Shown one piece after another: positions 33,697 to 42,468 of a stretch of DNA of 64,000 bases. Below the pieces are notes generated by a model, which was not told where the DNA came from, did not search any database, and saw nothing but the letters and a program-made list of their open reading frames with translations. The first letter of the stretch is position 1; each line of letters opens with the position of its first letter. The translations under genes were made by a program, and so were the position numbers. The stretch comes from Paradevosia sp036499825 (GTDB taxonomy: Bacteria; Pseudomonadota; Alphaproteobacteria; Rhizobiales; Devosiaceae): assembly GCA_036499825.1 (NCBI GenBank), contig DASYCZ010000049.1, positions 62,001 through 126,000 on the forward strand. The letters are read 5' to 3'.

Positions 33697-34821
33697 TCAG
33701 AGCGCCTTGTCGGGATGCTTGCCGGCGATCAGTTCGTCGAACAGTTCGTCGAAGGCGGCGCGATCCAGCGGGAAGCGCACTTCGGTCTTGCGGAAGTTCG
33801 AATAGATCATGGCGTTGGAGAGCTCCACGCACATGCGCCCCTGCTCGCCGTCATTGAGGAGCGGCGTGCCATTGAGAATGGCCGAATGGAAGTTCTCATA
33901 GACTTCCCGGTGCTCGCCCGCTCCGTCCTCGAGATTGACCTTCACTTCGGTCTGCTTGGGCGCCTTCGTGGTGATTTCCGGATGCTCGACGTAATCGCGG
34001 AAATCCTCCTCGAGCACGGTGAGCTTGAACGGGCCGTCCTTGATCACCTGCAGGGTCCCTTTGGTGCCCACGATCTCCATGCGCTCGTCGCGGCCGGCCT
34101 CGGCCGTCGACAGATGCACCGTGCCGAGCGCGCCATTGTCCCACTCCACCATGGCCTGCACCGTGTCTTCGGTTTCGATGCCGTGGACGAGGTTGCGGTT
34201 CCAGGCGAACAGACGGCTCGGCAGCCCCATCAGGTAGATCAGGTGGTCGAGATTGTGCGGGCCCTGGTTGATGAGCACGCCGCCGCCCTCGCCCAGCCAC
34301 TGACCCGACCACGGCTTGTTGGTGAAATAGGCCTTGGTGCGCGGCCACGGCACGATCATGTCGACATGCTGGATCTTGCCGAGCACGCCCTCTTCCATGA
34401 TGCGCTTCATGGTCTTGGAGTCCGAGCGGAAGCGCTGCTGGAAATTGACGCAGATCAGCTTGTTGTTGGCCTTGGCCGCCTCGATCATGGCGTCGGCGTC
34501 GGAAATACGCGTCGCCATGGGCTTTTCGGTCAACACATGCGCGCCCGCATTGAGGCAGTCGATAGCGATGGACGCATGGAACGGGTGCGGTGTGGTGATC
34601 ACCGCCACATCCGGCTTCAGCGCCGCCAGCATTTCCTTGTGATCGACCCAGTAGGGGACGCCCAGTTCCTCGGCACGCTTCTTGGCGCGTTCCTCATCGA
34701 TATCGCTGACGCCAACCACTTCCAGCGTCGGCAGATCGAGCACCTTCTTGTGCCGGCCGTTAAAAATTCCGGCGCCCACGCCGATATACACATGCCGCAG
34801 CTTCTTCACGCTCTTCTCCAT
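33697..34821 (-). CDS. Gfo/Idh/MocA oxidoreductase, type C copy 1
   Basis: A 374-residue sugar oxidoreductase. N-terminal VYIGVGAGIFNGRHK (GVGAGIF as the nucleotide loop), catalytic TEKPMATRISDADAMI (Lys about residue 95), and the active-site GEGGGVLINQGPHNLDHLI with the His pair (about residues 175-190). It is a paralogue of the 51165-52256 product (shared TTPHPFHASIAID, CVNFQQR and WPRT blocks). It is placed between a type B and a type A gene, as in the second cassette. I start at the ATG at 34821 because the upstream residues are unlike the family. Confidence 0.88.
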   Translation of the reverse strand: MEKSVKKLRHVYIGVGAGIFNGRHKKVLDLPTLEVVGVSDIDEERAKKRAEELGVPYWVDHKEMLAALKPDVAVITTPHPFHASIAIDCLNAGAHVLTEKPMATRISDADAMIEAAKANNKLICVNFQQRFRSDSKTMKRIMEEGVLGKIQHVDMIVPWPRTKAYFTNKPWSGQWLGEGGGVLINQGPHNLDHLIYLMGLPSRLFAWNRNLVHGIETEDTVQAMVEWDNGALGTVHLSTAEAGRDERMEIVGTKGTLQVIKDGPFKLTVLEEDFRDYVEHPEITTKAPKQTEVKVNLEDGAGEHREVYENFHSAILNGTPLLNDGEQGRMCVELSNAMIYSNFRKTEVRFPLDRAAFDELFDELIAGKHPDKAL

Positions 34822-34874
34822 CAGTTCACGAGCCGCCGCACCGCCTTGGGTGCGGCGCAATTGGGTTCAGTCGG

Positions 34875-35993
34875 TCAGAATGCCAGCGGGTTGCTGCGGT
34901 TCGCCAGCGGCAGCGCCACCTGCGTGCGGCTGAGATGCGAAGCGTAGATGCCATGCACCATCTCGATGGCCCAGCGTCCATCGCGCGCCGAGCAGATCGG
35001 CTGACGGTCCTGTTCGGCGGCATCGAGGAGGTCGGCGATGGCGCGGCGATTGCCACGGGTCGGCATATGGATCGTGGCGGGATCGGGCGAACCCTCCACC
35101 GCCGGCTCGAACGGCGCGTCGACCAGCGTGAAATCGTTGGCTTCTTCCGGAACCGAGGCCGCCTTGGAAAGCTTCAGCGTGGTACGACGGTTCCAGTCAC
35201 CGTAGCGGATGGCCAGCACACCCTCGGTGCCGATCAGCGTGATGCCCCAACGCTCGCCGCGCTTTTCCATGTCGGCATGGCTCTGGAACTGCGCCACCAC
35301 GCCGTTCGGGAACGCGTAGGTGGCGTTGATGGAGTCACCGGCAATCAGACCATTCTTTTCAGCCGGCAGGAACGAATCCGCCTTGGTGATATCCCTGCCC
35401 TTGGCGGTGACGCGGCCCGACACCCAGATCGGATCGCCCGCGAAGAAACGCATGGCGTCCATCACGTGACAGCCCAGCACCATGGTGTCCTCGCCGCCGC
35501 CGCGGAAATCTTCCTTGCCACGGCCGATGATGTTGGTGAGGGTACCGATATCGCCGCGCTCCAGCATCTGCTTGGCGGTGATGAACGGCTCCACATGGCG
35601 GCTCTGATGCGCCACCGCGATCTTGACCTTGTGCTTTTCAGCCAGCGCGATGATGCGATCGCACTCCTCGGCGCTGGTGGCCAGCGGCTTGTCCACATAG
35701 ATGTGGCAGCCCGCTTCGATCGCCGCCGTCAGCATGGCCTCATGCTCCCAGGACTGGCGCGGGCAGACGCTGACGATGTCGAGGTTTTCCTTGGCCAGCA
35801 TCTCGCGATAATCGGAATAGCTGCGCTGCGCCTTGCTCTCTTCGAAGCCCTTCTTCAACCCTTCCGGGTTGGCATCGGCGATGGCCACCATCTCGGTGAA
35901 CGGCAGGAACTGGTAAGGCATGTGCAACTGATGCCCATATTCCCCATAGCCGGTGTGACCGATGGCGCCTGCGCGATAGGTTTTCTTGGGCAT
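34875..35993 (-). CDS. Gfo/Idh/MocA oxidoreductase, type A copy 1
   Basis: A 372-residue protein of an unusual Gfo/Idh/MocA subgroup. The nucleotide loop reads RAGAIGHTGYGEYGHQLH (residues 7-24), with GAIGxTG rather than GxGxxG. The catalytic Lys motif is VDKPLATS instead of EKP, followed by HQSRHVEPFITA and a rigid IGRGKEDFRGGGEDTMVLG block (about residues 165-185). Closest relative in the window is the 52280-53398 product. It is the first gene after a 402-base gap with two copies of the 21-bp box. A CGAGGAAGCAGGAT leader gives a good ribosome site for the ATG at 35993. Confidence 0.87.
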   Translation of the reverse strand: MPKKTYRAGAIGHTGYGEYGHQLHMPYQFLPFTEMVAIADANPEGLKKGFEESKAQRSYSDYREMLAKENLDIVSVCPRQSWEHEAMLTAAIEAGCHIYVDKPLATSAEECDRIIALAEKHKVKIAVAHQSRHVEPFITAKQMLERGDIGTLTNIIGRGKEDFRGGGEDTMVLGCHVMDAMRFFAGDPIWVSGRVTAKGRDITKADSFLPAEKNGLIAGDSINATYAFPNGVVAQFQSHADMEKRGERWGITLIGTEGVLAIRYGDWNRRTTLKLSKAASVPEEANDFTLVDAPFEPAVEGSPDPATIHMPTRGNRRAIADLLDAAEQDRQPICSARDGRWAIEMVHGIYASHLSRTQVALPLANRSNPLAF

Positions 35994-36249
35994 ATCCTGC
36001 TTCCTCGAACAGTAGTGCTGGACGATCCAGCCTGGTGGGACGGCGATGCCGAAGCATCTCCGATATTTTCCCGGCCGCAGCCGGCATATGGCCGTCAGTC
36101 CGGACTGCGCTGACCAAAGACCGGCTCGACGATCCGGGCGCGCGGTATTCAGTCTTGATCGCGCCGAACCCGATGGAGCGGCGCTCAATCCCTTTGGTTT
36201 GTCCGGATGTGAATTTCAGTGTCAAAAACCTAAGACCCACCCTCGAAAG

Positions 36250-36270
36250 TTGTCAATATGTATTGCAAAC
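36250..36270 (-). promoter_or_regulatory. 21-bp sugar-regulon box a
   Basis: TTGTCAA-N7-TGCAAAC on the plus strand, spacer TATGTAT. On the minus (coding) strand it reads GTTTGCA-N7-TTGACAA, and a TTAGGT lies 17 bases past TTGACA as a possible -10. It lies 257 bases upstream of the type A copy 1 start. Confidence 0.7.
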
Positions 36271-36360
36271 TATTTACCCGGGGCCGGCCAAGCGTCTGCA
36301 GCGATCAAGTTATTGATTTTTATCAATGATCCTTGGGCGCAGGCGACAATCTGAGACTAA

Positions 36361-36381
36361 TTGTCAACGCATTTTGCAACT
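36361..36381 (-). promoter_or_regulatory. 21-bp sugar-regulon box c
   Basis: TTGTCAA-N7-TGCAACT, spacer CGCATTT, 111 bp from box a in the same orientation. One base departs from the right half-site seen in boxes a and b. Confidence 0.6.
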
Positions 36382-36395
36382 GCCGTCGAGGCTTC

Positions 36396-37535
36396 TCAAT
36401 CAATGGCGAGCGGGTGGCGCCGGTCCGCCAATGGCAGGGCAAGGCGCTTGCCCAAAAGGTGCGATGCGTAGATGCCGTGCACCATCTCGATAGTCCACCG
36501 TCCGTCATGGCCGCTTACCCTGGGCGGCTGTTTCGACGTCAGGATATCCCATACGGCCAGGCGGTTGCCGCGCGTGGGCATATGCACGCTGTCGAGCATT
36601 TCCGAGCCCGGCACCACCGGCTCGAACGGCACCTCGATACCGACGAATTGCGGCTCTTCCGGCACCACGAAGGCCTTGGAAAGCTTGAGCGTGGTGCGGC
36701 GGTCGAAATCGCCATAGCGCAACGACAGCACCCCTTCCGTGCCTACCAGGGTCAGCCCCCAGCGATCTCCCTGATGATGCTGGTTGCGGACGCTGACGGC
36801 ATGACCGAGGACACCGTTGGCGAAGCCGAACAGCCCCCACGCCGAATCCCCGCCCACCAAGCCATTCTGGTCCTTGCCCCTGTAGGCATCGGCACGTGTC
36901 ATCGGCCGGCCGGCGACTGTGCAGCTGCCCTGAACCCATAACGGATCGCCGGCGAAATACCGCATGGCATCGAGCACGTGCACGCCGCAGCACATGAGAT
37001 CCTCGCCACCGCCGCGATGATCCTCCTTGCCGCGCCCGGTCATGGAGAGCAGCGTGCCGATTTCGCCGAGATCGAGCAGCTTCCTGGCAGTGATGAACGG
37101 CTCGACGTAACGGCTCTGATGCGCGACGCCCATGCGTACGCCATTGACCTCGCACGCCGCCAGCATACGGTCGGCGCTGGCGAGATCGGGCGCCATGGGC
37201 TTGTCGACATAGACATGCGCACCCGTCTGCGCCACAGCCAGCACCATCGCCTCATGGCGCTCGGCGTTACGCGAGCAGATCGAGACGATATCCGGCCGCT
37301 CCGTCTCCAGCATCTCGTGATAATCGGCATAGGAGCGGGCGGCGCCGGCGGCGCATCTGCCCTCTTCACGCGCCGCACTGTCATGATCGGCGACGGCGAC
37401 CATCTCCACGCCCGGAAGGTGACGATATGGCAGGTGCAGGCCATGCCCGCCGCTCAGCCCCAGATATTTGCCGGTCTTGTCGAAGTGTCCGCTGTCGCCA
37501 ATCGCAGCAGCTTTGAATCGTGAGCCGGTCATCAT
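36396..37535 (-). CDS. Gfo/Idh/MocA oxidoreductase, type A copy 2
   Basis: A 379-residue type A protein. The nucleotide loop is AAIGDSGHFDKTGKYLG (residues 10-26), with a longer insert before GHGLHLPYRHLPGVEM. That insert is shared with the 55845-57017 product, its nearest relative, and absent from the other two type A proteins. Conserved VDKPMAPD, HQSRYVEPFITA and GRGKEDHRGGGEDLM follow. It lies 22 bases after the DUF1080 hydrolase gene, so oxidoreductase and hydrolase are co-expressed. This supports C3 oxidation of the glycoside that the hydrolase splits (inference). Confidence 0.87.
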   Translation of the reverse strand: MMTGSRFKAAAIGDSGHFDKTGKYLGLSGGHGLHLPYRHLPGVEMVAVADHDSAAREEGRCAAGAARSYADYHEMLETERPDIVSICSRNAERHEAMVLAVAQTGAHVYVDKPMAPDLASADRMLAACEVNGVRMGVAHQSRYVEPFITARKLLDLGEIGTLLSMTGRGKEDHRGGGEDLMCCGVHVLDAMRYFAGDPLWVQGSCTVAGRPMTRADAYRGKDQNGLVGGDSAWGLFGFANGVLGHAVSVRNQHHQGDRWGLTLVGTEGVLSLRYGDFDRRTTLKLSKAFVVPEEPQFVGIEVPFEPVVPGSEMLDSVHMPTRGNRLAVWDILTSKQPPRVSGHDGRWTIEMVHGIYASHLLGKRLALPLADRRHPLAID

Positions 37536-37557
37536 ACCTTCCCGGGCGTCCGCGACA

Positions 37558-38244
37558 CTACAACTCGCGGAGGCGGATATTGCGGAACTCTATCCAGTAG
37601 CGCTCAGCCTCGAGCCCGAAATAGCCATCCTCGAGCTCGGTTTCGAAGACGTTGTTGAACAACCCGTTCGTCGTCAGTTCGGCTCGACGCCCCACCACCT
37701 TGATGTCGTAGCTGTTCCACTCGCCCGGAGGGTTGATGACCGTGGCATTGCGCGGCTGCCAGGGATCGAAGACGCGTAAAACGCCATTGGCATCGGGATA
37801 ACTCCCGTAAATGGCACGCTTTTGGCCGAAGGCGAACTTCTTGGTAAAGAAAAAGCCAGCCGTGGTGCGGTCATAGCCCGTTTCGACCTGCGTGAAGATA
37901 TTCTTTTCCGGGTCGTTGCGGACAAAGACGCCGCTATTGTAGAGGGCCGGGCGTTCGAGCTTTTTGAAGCACCATTCGACATGCACCTCGAAATCGCGCA
38001 GGCGTCTGTCGAAACGCAGCCAGCTGTGCCAGCTGTCGCCCTTGCACACGATGTGTCCGCTCGCCTGGTCGACATGCCATTGCCCAGGCGGAACAGGCGT
38101 CACGCGCAATTTCGTCACATCTACGCCGCGCTGCGCCAGATCCTCATACCATTCGGGGGGATAGGTGAAGCCATAGGGAAGTTCCGTCCAGCCCTCCAAC
38201 CCGGCGGCCGGCATGATGTCGGTAAAATCCTGACCGCTCGCCAC
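37558..38244 (-). CDS. 3-keto-glycoside hydrolase-like protein (DUF1080)
   Basis: A 228-residue jelly-roll protein matching DUF1080, now known as the 3-keto-disaccharide hydrolase domain. Family landmarks: GHIVCKGDSWHSWLRFDRRLRDFEVHVEWCF (about residues 63-93), NSGVFVRND (about 103), QVETGYD, and the end block GEWNSYDIKVVGRRAELTTNG and GLEAERYWIEFRNIRLREL. The family cleaves glycosides already oxidised at C3. No signal peptide is visible, whereas many Bacteroidota members are exported, so this one probably works in the cytoplasm on an imported sugar. It is followed by type A copy 2 and preceded by two hairpins and the sugar-binding-protein gene. Confidence 0.85.
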   Translation of the reverse strand: MASGQDFTDIMPAAGLEGWTELPYGFTYPPEWYEDLAQRGVDVTKLRVTPVPPGQWHVDQASGHIVCKGDSWHSWLRFDRRLRDFEVHVEWCFKKLERPALYNSGVFVRNDPEKNIFTQVETGYDRTTAGFFFTKKFAFGQKRAIYGSYPDANGVLRVFDPWQPRNATVINPPGEWNSYDIKVVGRRAELTTNGLFNNVFETELEDGYFGLEAERYWIEFRNIRLREL

Positions 38245-38259
38245 CTTGTCCTTCTCCCT

Positions 38260-38355
38260 AGGGGCGCACTGAGATTGCGCCCCTTAGGCGTGGCCGCTAT
38301 GCGGCAGCACGCGCATGTCTGAGCGACCGGCCCCTCGATTATGACGGGCCGGTCG
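38260..38355 (-). terminator. Two hairpins between the sugar-binding-protein and DUF1080 genes
   Basis: AGGGGCGCA (38260-38268) with TGCGCCCCT (38276-38284), and CGACCGGCCC (38324-38333) with GGGCCGGTCG (38346-38355). Both stems are perfect. They lie between the binding-protein stop and the next gene of the operon. Such structures usually stabilise the upstream message or partly stop transcription, giving more binding protein than enzyme. Confidence 0.7.
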
Positions 38356-38368
38356 TATCTGCTATCGC

Positions 38369-39640
38369 TTAAGCGCGGCCGAGGATGGCGTTGCCATCGT
38401 CAAAGTAGCGCTTGGCGCCATCGGCAGTGCTGAGCTGGCCGAAGGCCACCTGCTGGCTGACTTCCTTGAGCAGCGCTTCCACTTCCGTCGCGCCACGCGG
38501 CGGCGGAGCCGGGATCGGGCTGACGATGGAAGCTGCCTTGCCGACGAACTCCAGCGAGGTCTTGTTGACCGCGTCGAGGACACCGGCCAGCACTTTCTGC
38601 ATGGCCGGCGATGCCGGGACACCGCGCTCGACACCCAGGGCCTTCACGCCTTCGGGGTTCATGACGGTGTAGTTGGCGATCTTGATGGCCTCTTCCTTGA
38701 ACTTGGAGCCCGAATAGATGCTCCAGAAGTTCGACGGCTTTAGGTACTGGCCATTGGTCGGGCCGGCGCCCTGCGGGTAGATGCTGATGCCGAGCGGCTT
38801 GGGCGTTGTCGCCTGATAACCGACGAGGCTGTTCGAGTGCACGAAAGCGGCCCCCGCATAGCCCAGCGTGATCAGGTTGCCGTCGACCGTATCCTTGTCG
38901 AGCGCGACGATGTCGGCCGGCGGAGCCGAACCATCCGAGCGCGCCTTGGCCCACAGGTCGAACCATTCTTCAACGGCATCGACCGGCGTGCCGATCGTCT
39001 GGCCGTTGTAGGAGGCGAGGTTCTTCTGGCGGACGAAGTTGTCGAATGCCGCAGCCTTGCCGCTCGGATCGCTCGTGCCGTAGTACTTGTTCTTGTTGTC
39101 CTTGGTGACCTTCAGCGCCATGTCGAGGAACTGCTGCCAGGTCGTGCCGAACGGAATGTCGGTGATGCCGATCTTGCCGTAGGCGTCCTTGTCGAAATAC
39201 AGCGCGTTGGTGTTGTTGCCCAGGTTGATGCCGTAGAGCTTGCCATCAACACGCAGGCTGTCGACCGCCGCTGCCGGCCAGTCGGACAGGTCGAGAATCT
39301 TGCCGACATAGTCGTCCAGCGGCTCGAGGGCGCCGCGCTGCGCGTATTCGGTGATGTAGCGATAGTCCATCTGCATCAGGTCGGGAGCATTGCCGCCGGC
39401 GATCTGGGTGGAAACGCGCGTGATGTAGTCGTCGAAGCCGACGGACTCGCTATCAACCGTGAGGCCGGCATCGGTCTTGCAGTAGTCGGCGATCGCCTGC
39501 TGCGTGCGCTTCAGGCGCTCCTGACCGCCCCACCAGAAGGCGCGCATACGACGGTCGTCGGCCATGGCCGGCAGAGCGGTCAGCGCCGTGGCGGCGCCTG
39601 CCATCTGCAGGAATGTACGGCGTGAGAACGACATAGACAT
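38369..39640 (-). CDS. Sugar ABC transporter substrate-binding protein 1
   Basis: A 423-residue family-1 extracellular solute-binding protein. The N-terminus MSMSFSRRTFLQMAGAATAL has a twin-arginine motif (SRRTFLQ) and a hydrophobic core, so Tat export is likely. Sugar-binding-protein blocks follow: GGNAPDLMQMDYRYITEYAQRGALEPLDDYVG (about residues 88-119) and APPADIVALDKDTVDG. It shares these with the 53465-54754 product, its clear paralogue. It heads the operon DUF1080-type A copy 2. No permease gene is adjacent; the nearest is at 44.7-47.7 kb. A 21-bp box lies 166 bases upstream. Confidence 0.9.
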   Translation of the reverse strand: MSMSFSRRTFLQMAGAATALTALPAMADDRRMRAFWWGGQERLKRTQQAIADYCKTDAGLTVDSESVGFDDYITRVSTQIAGGNAPDLMQMDYRYITEYAQRGALEPLDDYVGKILDLSDWPAAAVDSLRVDGKLYGINLGNNTNALYFDKDAYGKIGITDIPFGTTWQQFLDMALKVTKDNKNKYYGTSDPSGKAAAFDNFVRQKNLASYNGQTIGTPVDAVEEWFDLWAKARSDGSAPPADIVALDKDTVDGNLITLGYAGAAFVHSNSLVGYQATTPKPLGISIYPQGAGPTNGQYLKPSNFWSIYSGSKFKEEAIKIANYTVMNPEGVKALGVERGVPASPAMQKVLAGVLDAVNKTSLEFVGKAASIVSPIPAPPPRGATEVEALLKEVSQQVAFGQLSTADGAKRYFDDGNAILGRA

Positions 39641-39805
39641 GATTGGTAGATCCTCCCTTGCAAATCGAACCGCCGCACCCCTCGGGGCCTGCGACGGCTG
39701 TTTCCTAGCGGTCGTTCCGATGCCAGCAGGCGCGGCTATTCTTCGCGCCGGGCTGGCGCCTCCCCGCGCCATTTCGAGTATGACCGTAAGCCGGGGAAAA
39801 TAAAG

Positions 39806-39826
39806 TTGTCAATATGTCATGCAAAC
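39806..39826 (-). promoter_or_regulatory. 21-bp sugar-regulon box b
   Basis: TTGTCAA-N7-TGCAAAC, spacer TATGTCA, nearly identical to box a. On the coding (minus) strand TTGACA is followed 17 bases later by TTACGG, a possible -10. It serves the sugar-binding-protein 1 operon and touches the terminator of the preceding gene. Confidence 0.72.
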
Positions 39827-39836
39827 AAAACAATAA

Positions 39837-39860
39837 ATGGGGCGGCGGATGCCGCCCCAT
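39837..39860 (-). terminator. Intrinsic terminator of the 39870-41168 gene
   Basis: ATGGGGCGGC (39837-39846), a 4-base loop and GCCGCCCCAT (39851-39860), followed on the minus strand by TTATTGTTTT. A standard rho-independent terminator. Confidence 0.88.
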
Positions 39861-39869
39861 TGGGCAATC

Positions 39870-41168
39870 TCAGAACTGGACCAGGGTATCCACGTCCACC
39901 GGCAGGCCGGTTGCGAAGGACTTGTTGGCCGCAATACCCGTCAGGATGGACATGGCGCCGTCGCGATAGCCGGCGCTGCGCTTGAACGGATCATCCTGAG
40001 GAATGCCGAAGATGTCATCAAGCATGACATTATCGCCGCCGCCATGGCCGCCTTCCTTGTGCACGATCGGCACTTCGCGCGGCGTGCCGCGGGTCGGGAA
40101 GTGCATCAGGCGCACGCCATTGGCAGCACCCTCCAGACCCATGGCCTGGCCGCCATTGATGTAGGACGCCTCGCGCACCGACAGTTCGAGGCGGCCATCG
40201 GAGCCGGTGAAGGACACATTGAATCCCTCCCAGGCCGAATAGGCGTAGAGCGCATAGGTCAGCACGGCCCTGCTCTTGTAGCGGACCATCACCGACATCG
40301 TGTCTTCGATGCTGATGCCGTCGCCGAAAACGTTCTGGTCCCGCAGATACCCGTCTTCCTTCTCGGCGTTGTAGTAGAGCTCGCGCGTCGCCTCGGCAGA
40401 GGTGAGGTCGATCGCGAAAGGATCGTTGGCCGCCTCCGGCACCCCGGTGGTGCGATAATATGGCGTATAGATCCCACGGGCTTCGGCATTGGCGCGGCCA
40501 TAGAAGCGCAGATCGCCCATGCCGAACACGGTCTTGGGCTGGCTGGCGAGCCAGAAATTCACCAGGTCGAAATGGTGCGTGGATTTGTGCACCATCAGGC
40601 CGCCGCTATTGCGCTTGTCGCGGTGCCAGCGGCGGAAATAGTCAGCGCCATGGCGCGTATCCAGCAGCCATTCGAAATGCACGGCAAAGACCTCGCCGAT
40701 GCCGCCCGAGGCGATGATCTCACGCACCGCGGTATTGTGCGGGGCATAGCGGTAGTTGAAGGTGACACGCAGGGACTTGCCGGTCCGCTTTACCGCATCG
40801 ATGATTTCCTGGCACTTCTCGGCGTCCACCGTCATCGGCTTTTCGCTGATGACGTCGCAGCCGGCTTCCATGGCGGCGATGATGTATTTGTGGTGGGTGC
40901 GATCCATGGTTGTCACGATCACCGCGTCGGGCTTGGTGACCTTGATCATTTCGTTGAAGGCATCGGCCTTGAACGTGGGCAGCGGCGCCAGGCCGTGCTC
41001 CTTGTTGAGCACGCTGTTGGTATAGTCCATGCGAACCTGGTTGGTGTCGCACAGCCCGACCAGTTCGGCCGTGTTGTGATAGCGGCTCGCCACTGCATTG
41101 TAGAACATGCGGGCCCGACCGCCGGTGCCAACCATCGCGTAGCGGCGCCGGTGTTCCGTTTCAGCCAT
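39870..41168 (-). CDS. Gfo/Idh/MocA oxidoreductase (long form, single copy)
   Basis: A 432-residue Gfo/Idh/MocA protein, longer than the family average of 330-390. Rossmann motif YAMVGTGGRARMF (residues 10-22), catalytic Lys in ISEKPMTVDAEKC (about residues 101-113), and active-site GGLMVHKSTHHFDLVNFWLASQP with the His pair (about 197-219). It has a LLDTRHGADYFRRWHRDKRNSG block not seen in the other nine oxidoreductases here. It is divergent from the DapA-family gene, with one 21-bp box in the gap. Substrate unknown; related long forms occur in glycoside-utilisation operons. Confidence 0.87.
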   Translation of the reverse strand: MAETEHRRRYAMVGTGGRARMFYNAVASRYHNTAELVGLCDTNQVRMDYTNSVLNKEHGLAPLPTFKADAFNEMIKVTKPDAVIVTTMDRTHHKYIIAAMEAGCDVISEKPMTVDAEKCQEIIDAVKRTGKSLRVTFNYRYAPHNTAVREIIASGGIGEVFAVHFEWLLDTRHGADYFRRWHRDKRNSGGLMVHKSTHHFDLVNFWLASQPKTVFGMGDLRFYGRANAEARGIYTPYYRTTGVPEAANDPFAIDLTSAEATRELYYNAEKEDGYLRDQNVFGDGISIEDTMSVMVRYKSRAVLTYALYAYSAWEGFNVSFTGSDGRLELSVREASYINGGQAMGLEGAANGVRLMHFPTRGTPREVPIVHKEGGHGGGDNVMLDDIFGIPQDDPFKRSAGYRDGAMSILTGIAANKSFATGLPVDVDTLVQF

Positions 41169-41475
41169 GAATCTTTCTCCCTTTAACCCTGGCGGCCGAT
41201 TGCGACGCCGCCGCGAACTTTGCTAGCCAAGATAACAAATCGACGATGCTTTCGCACCTTTTGGGCGCGATTTTGGGGCATCGCCATTCATTTCCATCGC
41301 TTCAAGCACATCGGCAGGAACACGGCAAGAAGTTTGATAAGTTGATTGACAACATGACCGACTGACGGCTAACTGACACCCAGTAACCGAGGGGGACGGC
41401 CACGCCAGCCCGGCTAAGAGCCAACCGGCGCGGCGTTTTCCTGATATCTGGAAATGCGGGCGGCTCGAGCAAACC
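41169..41475. other. 307-base divergent intergenic region
   Basis: Between the long Gfo/Idh/MocA gene (minus) and the DapA-family gene (plus). It contains one 21-bp box (41332-41352), whose TTGACA at 41346 may be the -35 for the rightward operon with CTAACT 17 bases on. No gene is supported. Confidence 0.6.
41332..41352 (+). promoter_or_regulatory. 21-bp sugar-regulon box g
   Basis: GTTTGAT-N7-TTGACAA on the plus strand, the reverse complement of TTGTCAA-N7-ATCAAAC. It is oriented towards the DapA-family/tartrate dehydrogenase/lactonase operon. One half-site base differs from boxes a and b. Confidence 0.65.
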
Positions 41476-42408
41476 ATGCAAACTAAAGTGACATATTCTG
41501 CTCTGGCGCAGTCCGTGCTGGCGGTTCCACCGCTGGCCCTGACGCCAGATTTCGAGATCAACCGCGCCGCTAACGCCGCCCAGATTCGCCATCTCGAAAC
41601 CGGCGGCGTCAACACCCTGCTCTATGGCGGCAATGCCAACGTGCACAACTGGCCGGTGTCCAAGTTCGACGAATGGCTCTCCGTGCTCGAAGAGAGCGCT
41701 GCGGCCGATAGCTGGTTGATTCCATCCGTCGGGCCCGATTGGGGCAAGCTGCTCGACACCGCCGCCGTCATCAAGCACCACAAATTTCCCGTCGCCATGG
41801 CGCTGCCCCTGATCGCGCCACAGAACGCCGAGGGTGTGGTACGCGGCATCGAGGAATTCGTGTCGCGATCGGGCGTGCCGCTGATCATCTACATCAAGAC
41901 CGATAACTACGTGCCGGTCGAAGACATCGCGCGCCTTCACGAGCAGGGTGTGGTCTTCGGCATCAAGTACGCCGTGCCGCGCCAGGATTCGATGAACGAC
42001 CCGTATCTGACGGCCATGATTGCCGCCATCGGAGGCGACAGGATCGTCAGCGGCTTCGGTGAGCCGCCCGCCTTCAAGCATGTGCTGGATTTCAAGCTCG
42101 CCGGCTTCACCGCAGGATGCGTCTGCATCGCCCCTACGCTTTCGACGCGGTATCGCAAGGCCTTGCAGGCGGGCGACCGGGTGCTGGCCGAAAAGCTGCT
42201 GCAACCCTTCCTGAAGCTCGAAGCCCTGCGGGAAAAATCCAGCGCCATCCGCGTTCTGCATGATGCGGTGACCTTTTCGGGCATTGCCGACATGGGCCCG
42301 ATCCTGCCCCTGCTCTCGCGCACCGACAGCAGCGAACACGCCGCCATCAGGATCGCCGCACGCGAACTCTATGAAGCCGAGATGGCAGCCCGTAAGGTTT
42401 CGGCCTAG
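41476..42408 (+). CDS. DapA-family aldolase/dehydratase
   Basis: A 310-residue TIM-barrel protein of the dihydrodipicolinate synthase/N-acetylneuraminate lyase family. The Schiff-base Lys is in VFGIKYAVPRQDS (about residue 161) and the family Tyr in PLIIYIKTDNYVP (about 137); the usual GGVNTLLYGGNANV substrate loop sits near residues 45-58, where lysine-pathway enzymes have GTTGE. It is therefore not a lysine-biosynthesis enzyme. Related proteins cleave or dehydrate 2-keto-3-deoxy sugar acids. It starts the operon with a tartrate dehydrogenase-type gene and a lactonase, which favours sugar-acid breakdown (inference). Confidence 0.85.
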   Translation: MQTKVTYSALAQSVLAVPPLALTPDFEINRAANAAQIRHLETGGVNTLLYGGNANVHNWPVSKFDEWLSVLEESAAADSWLIPSVGPDWGKLLDTAAVIKHHKFPVAMALPLIAPQNAEGVVRGIEEFVSRSGVPLIIYIKTDNYVPVEDIARLHEQGVVFGIKYAVPRQDSMNDPYLTAMIAAIGGDRIVSGFGEPPAFKHVLDFKLAGFTAGCVCIAPTLSTRYRKALQAGDRVLAEKLLQPFLKLEALREKSSAIRVLHDAVTFSGIADMGPILPLLSRTDSSEHAAIRIAARELYEAEMAARKVSA

Positions 42409-42468
42409 TCTTCATTGGCGGCGGCCTGCCTGCCGCGTCAGCCGTCATAACCGCAGAGATCACGCGTC

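Larger units (their letters stand above)
35994..36395. other. 402-base intergenic region with two regulon boxes
   Basis: Separates type A copy 1 from the end of type A copy 2, both on the minus strand. It carries two 21-bp boxes (36250-36270 and 36361-36381) and, between them, a short inverted repeat ATTGAT-TTTT-ATCAAT (36312-36327). On the minus strand each box gives TTGACAA, so this is probably the promoter of the A-C-B-VOC operon. I see no credible gene in it. Confidence 0.65.

Noticed and set aside
36035..36354. Two small overlapping open frames (about 93 and 102 codons) in the 402-base gap
   Set aside because: No ribosome site, no domain, and they run over the regulatory boxes.
41476..42408. 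Lysine-biosynthesis dihydrodipicolinate synthase
   Set aside because: The GTTGE substrate loop is replaced and the neighbours are sugar-acid genes, so a catabolic DapA-family role is preferred.
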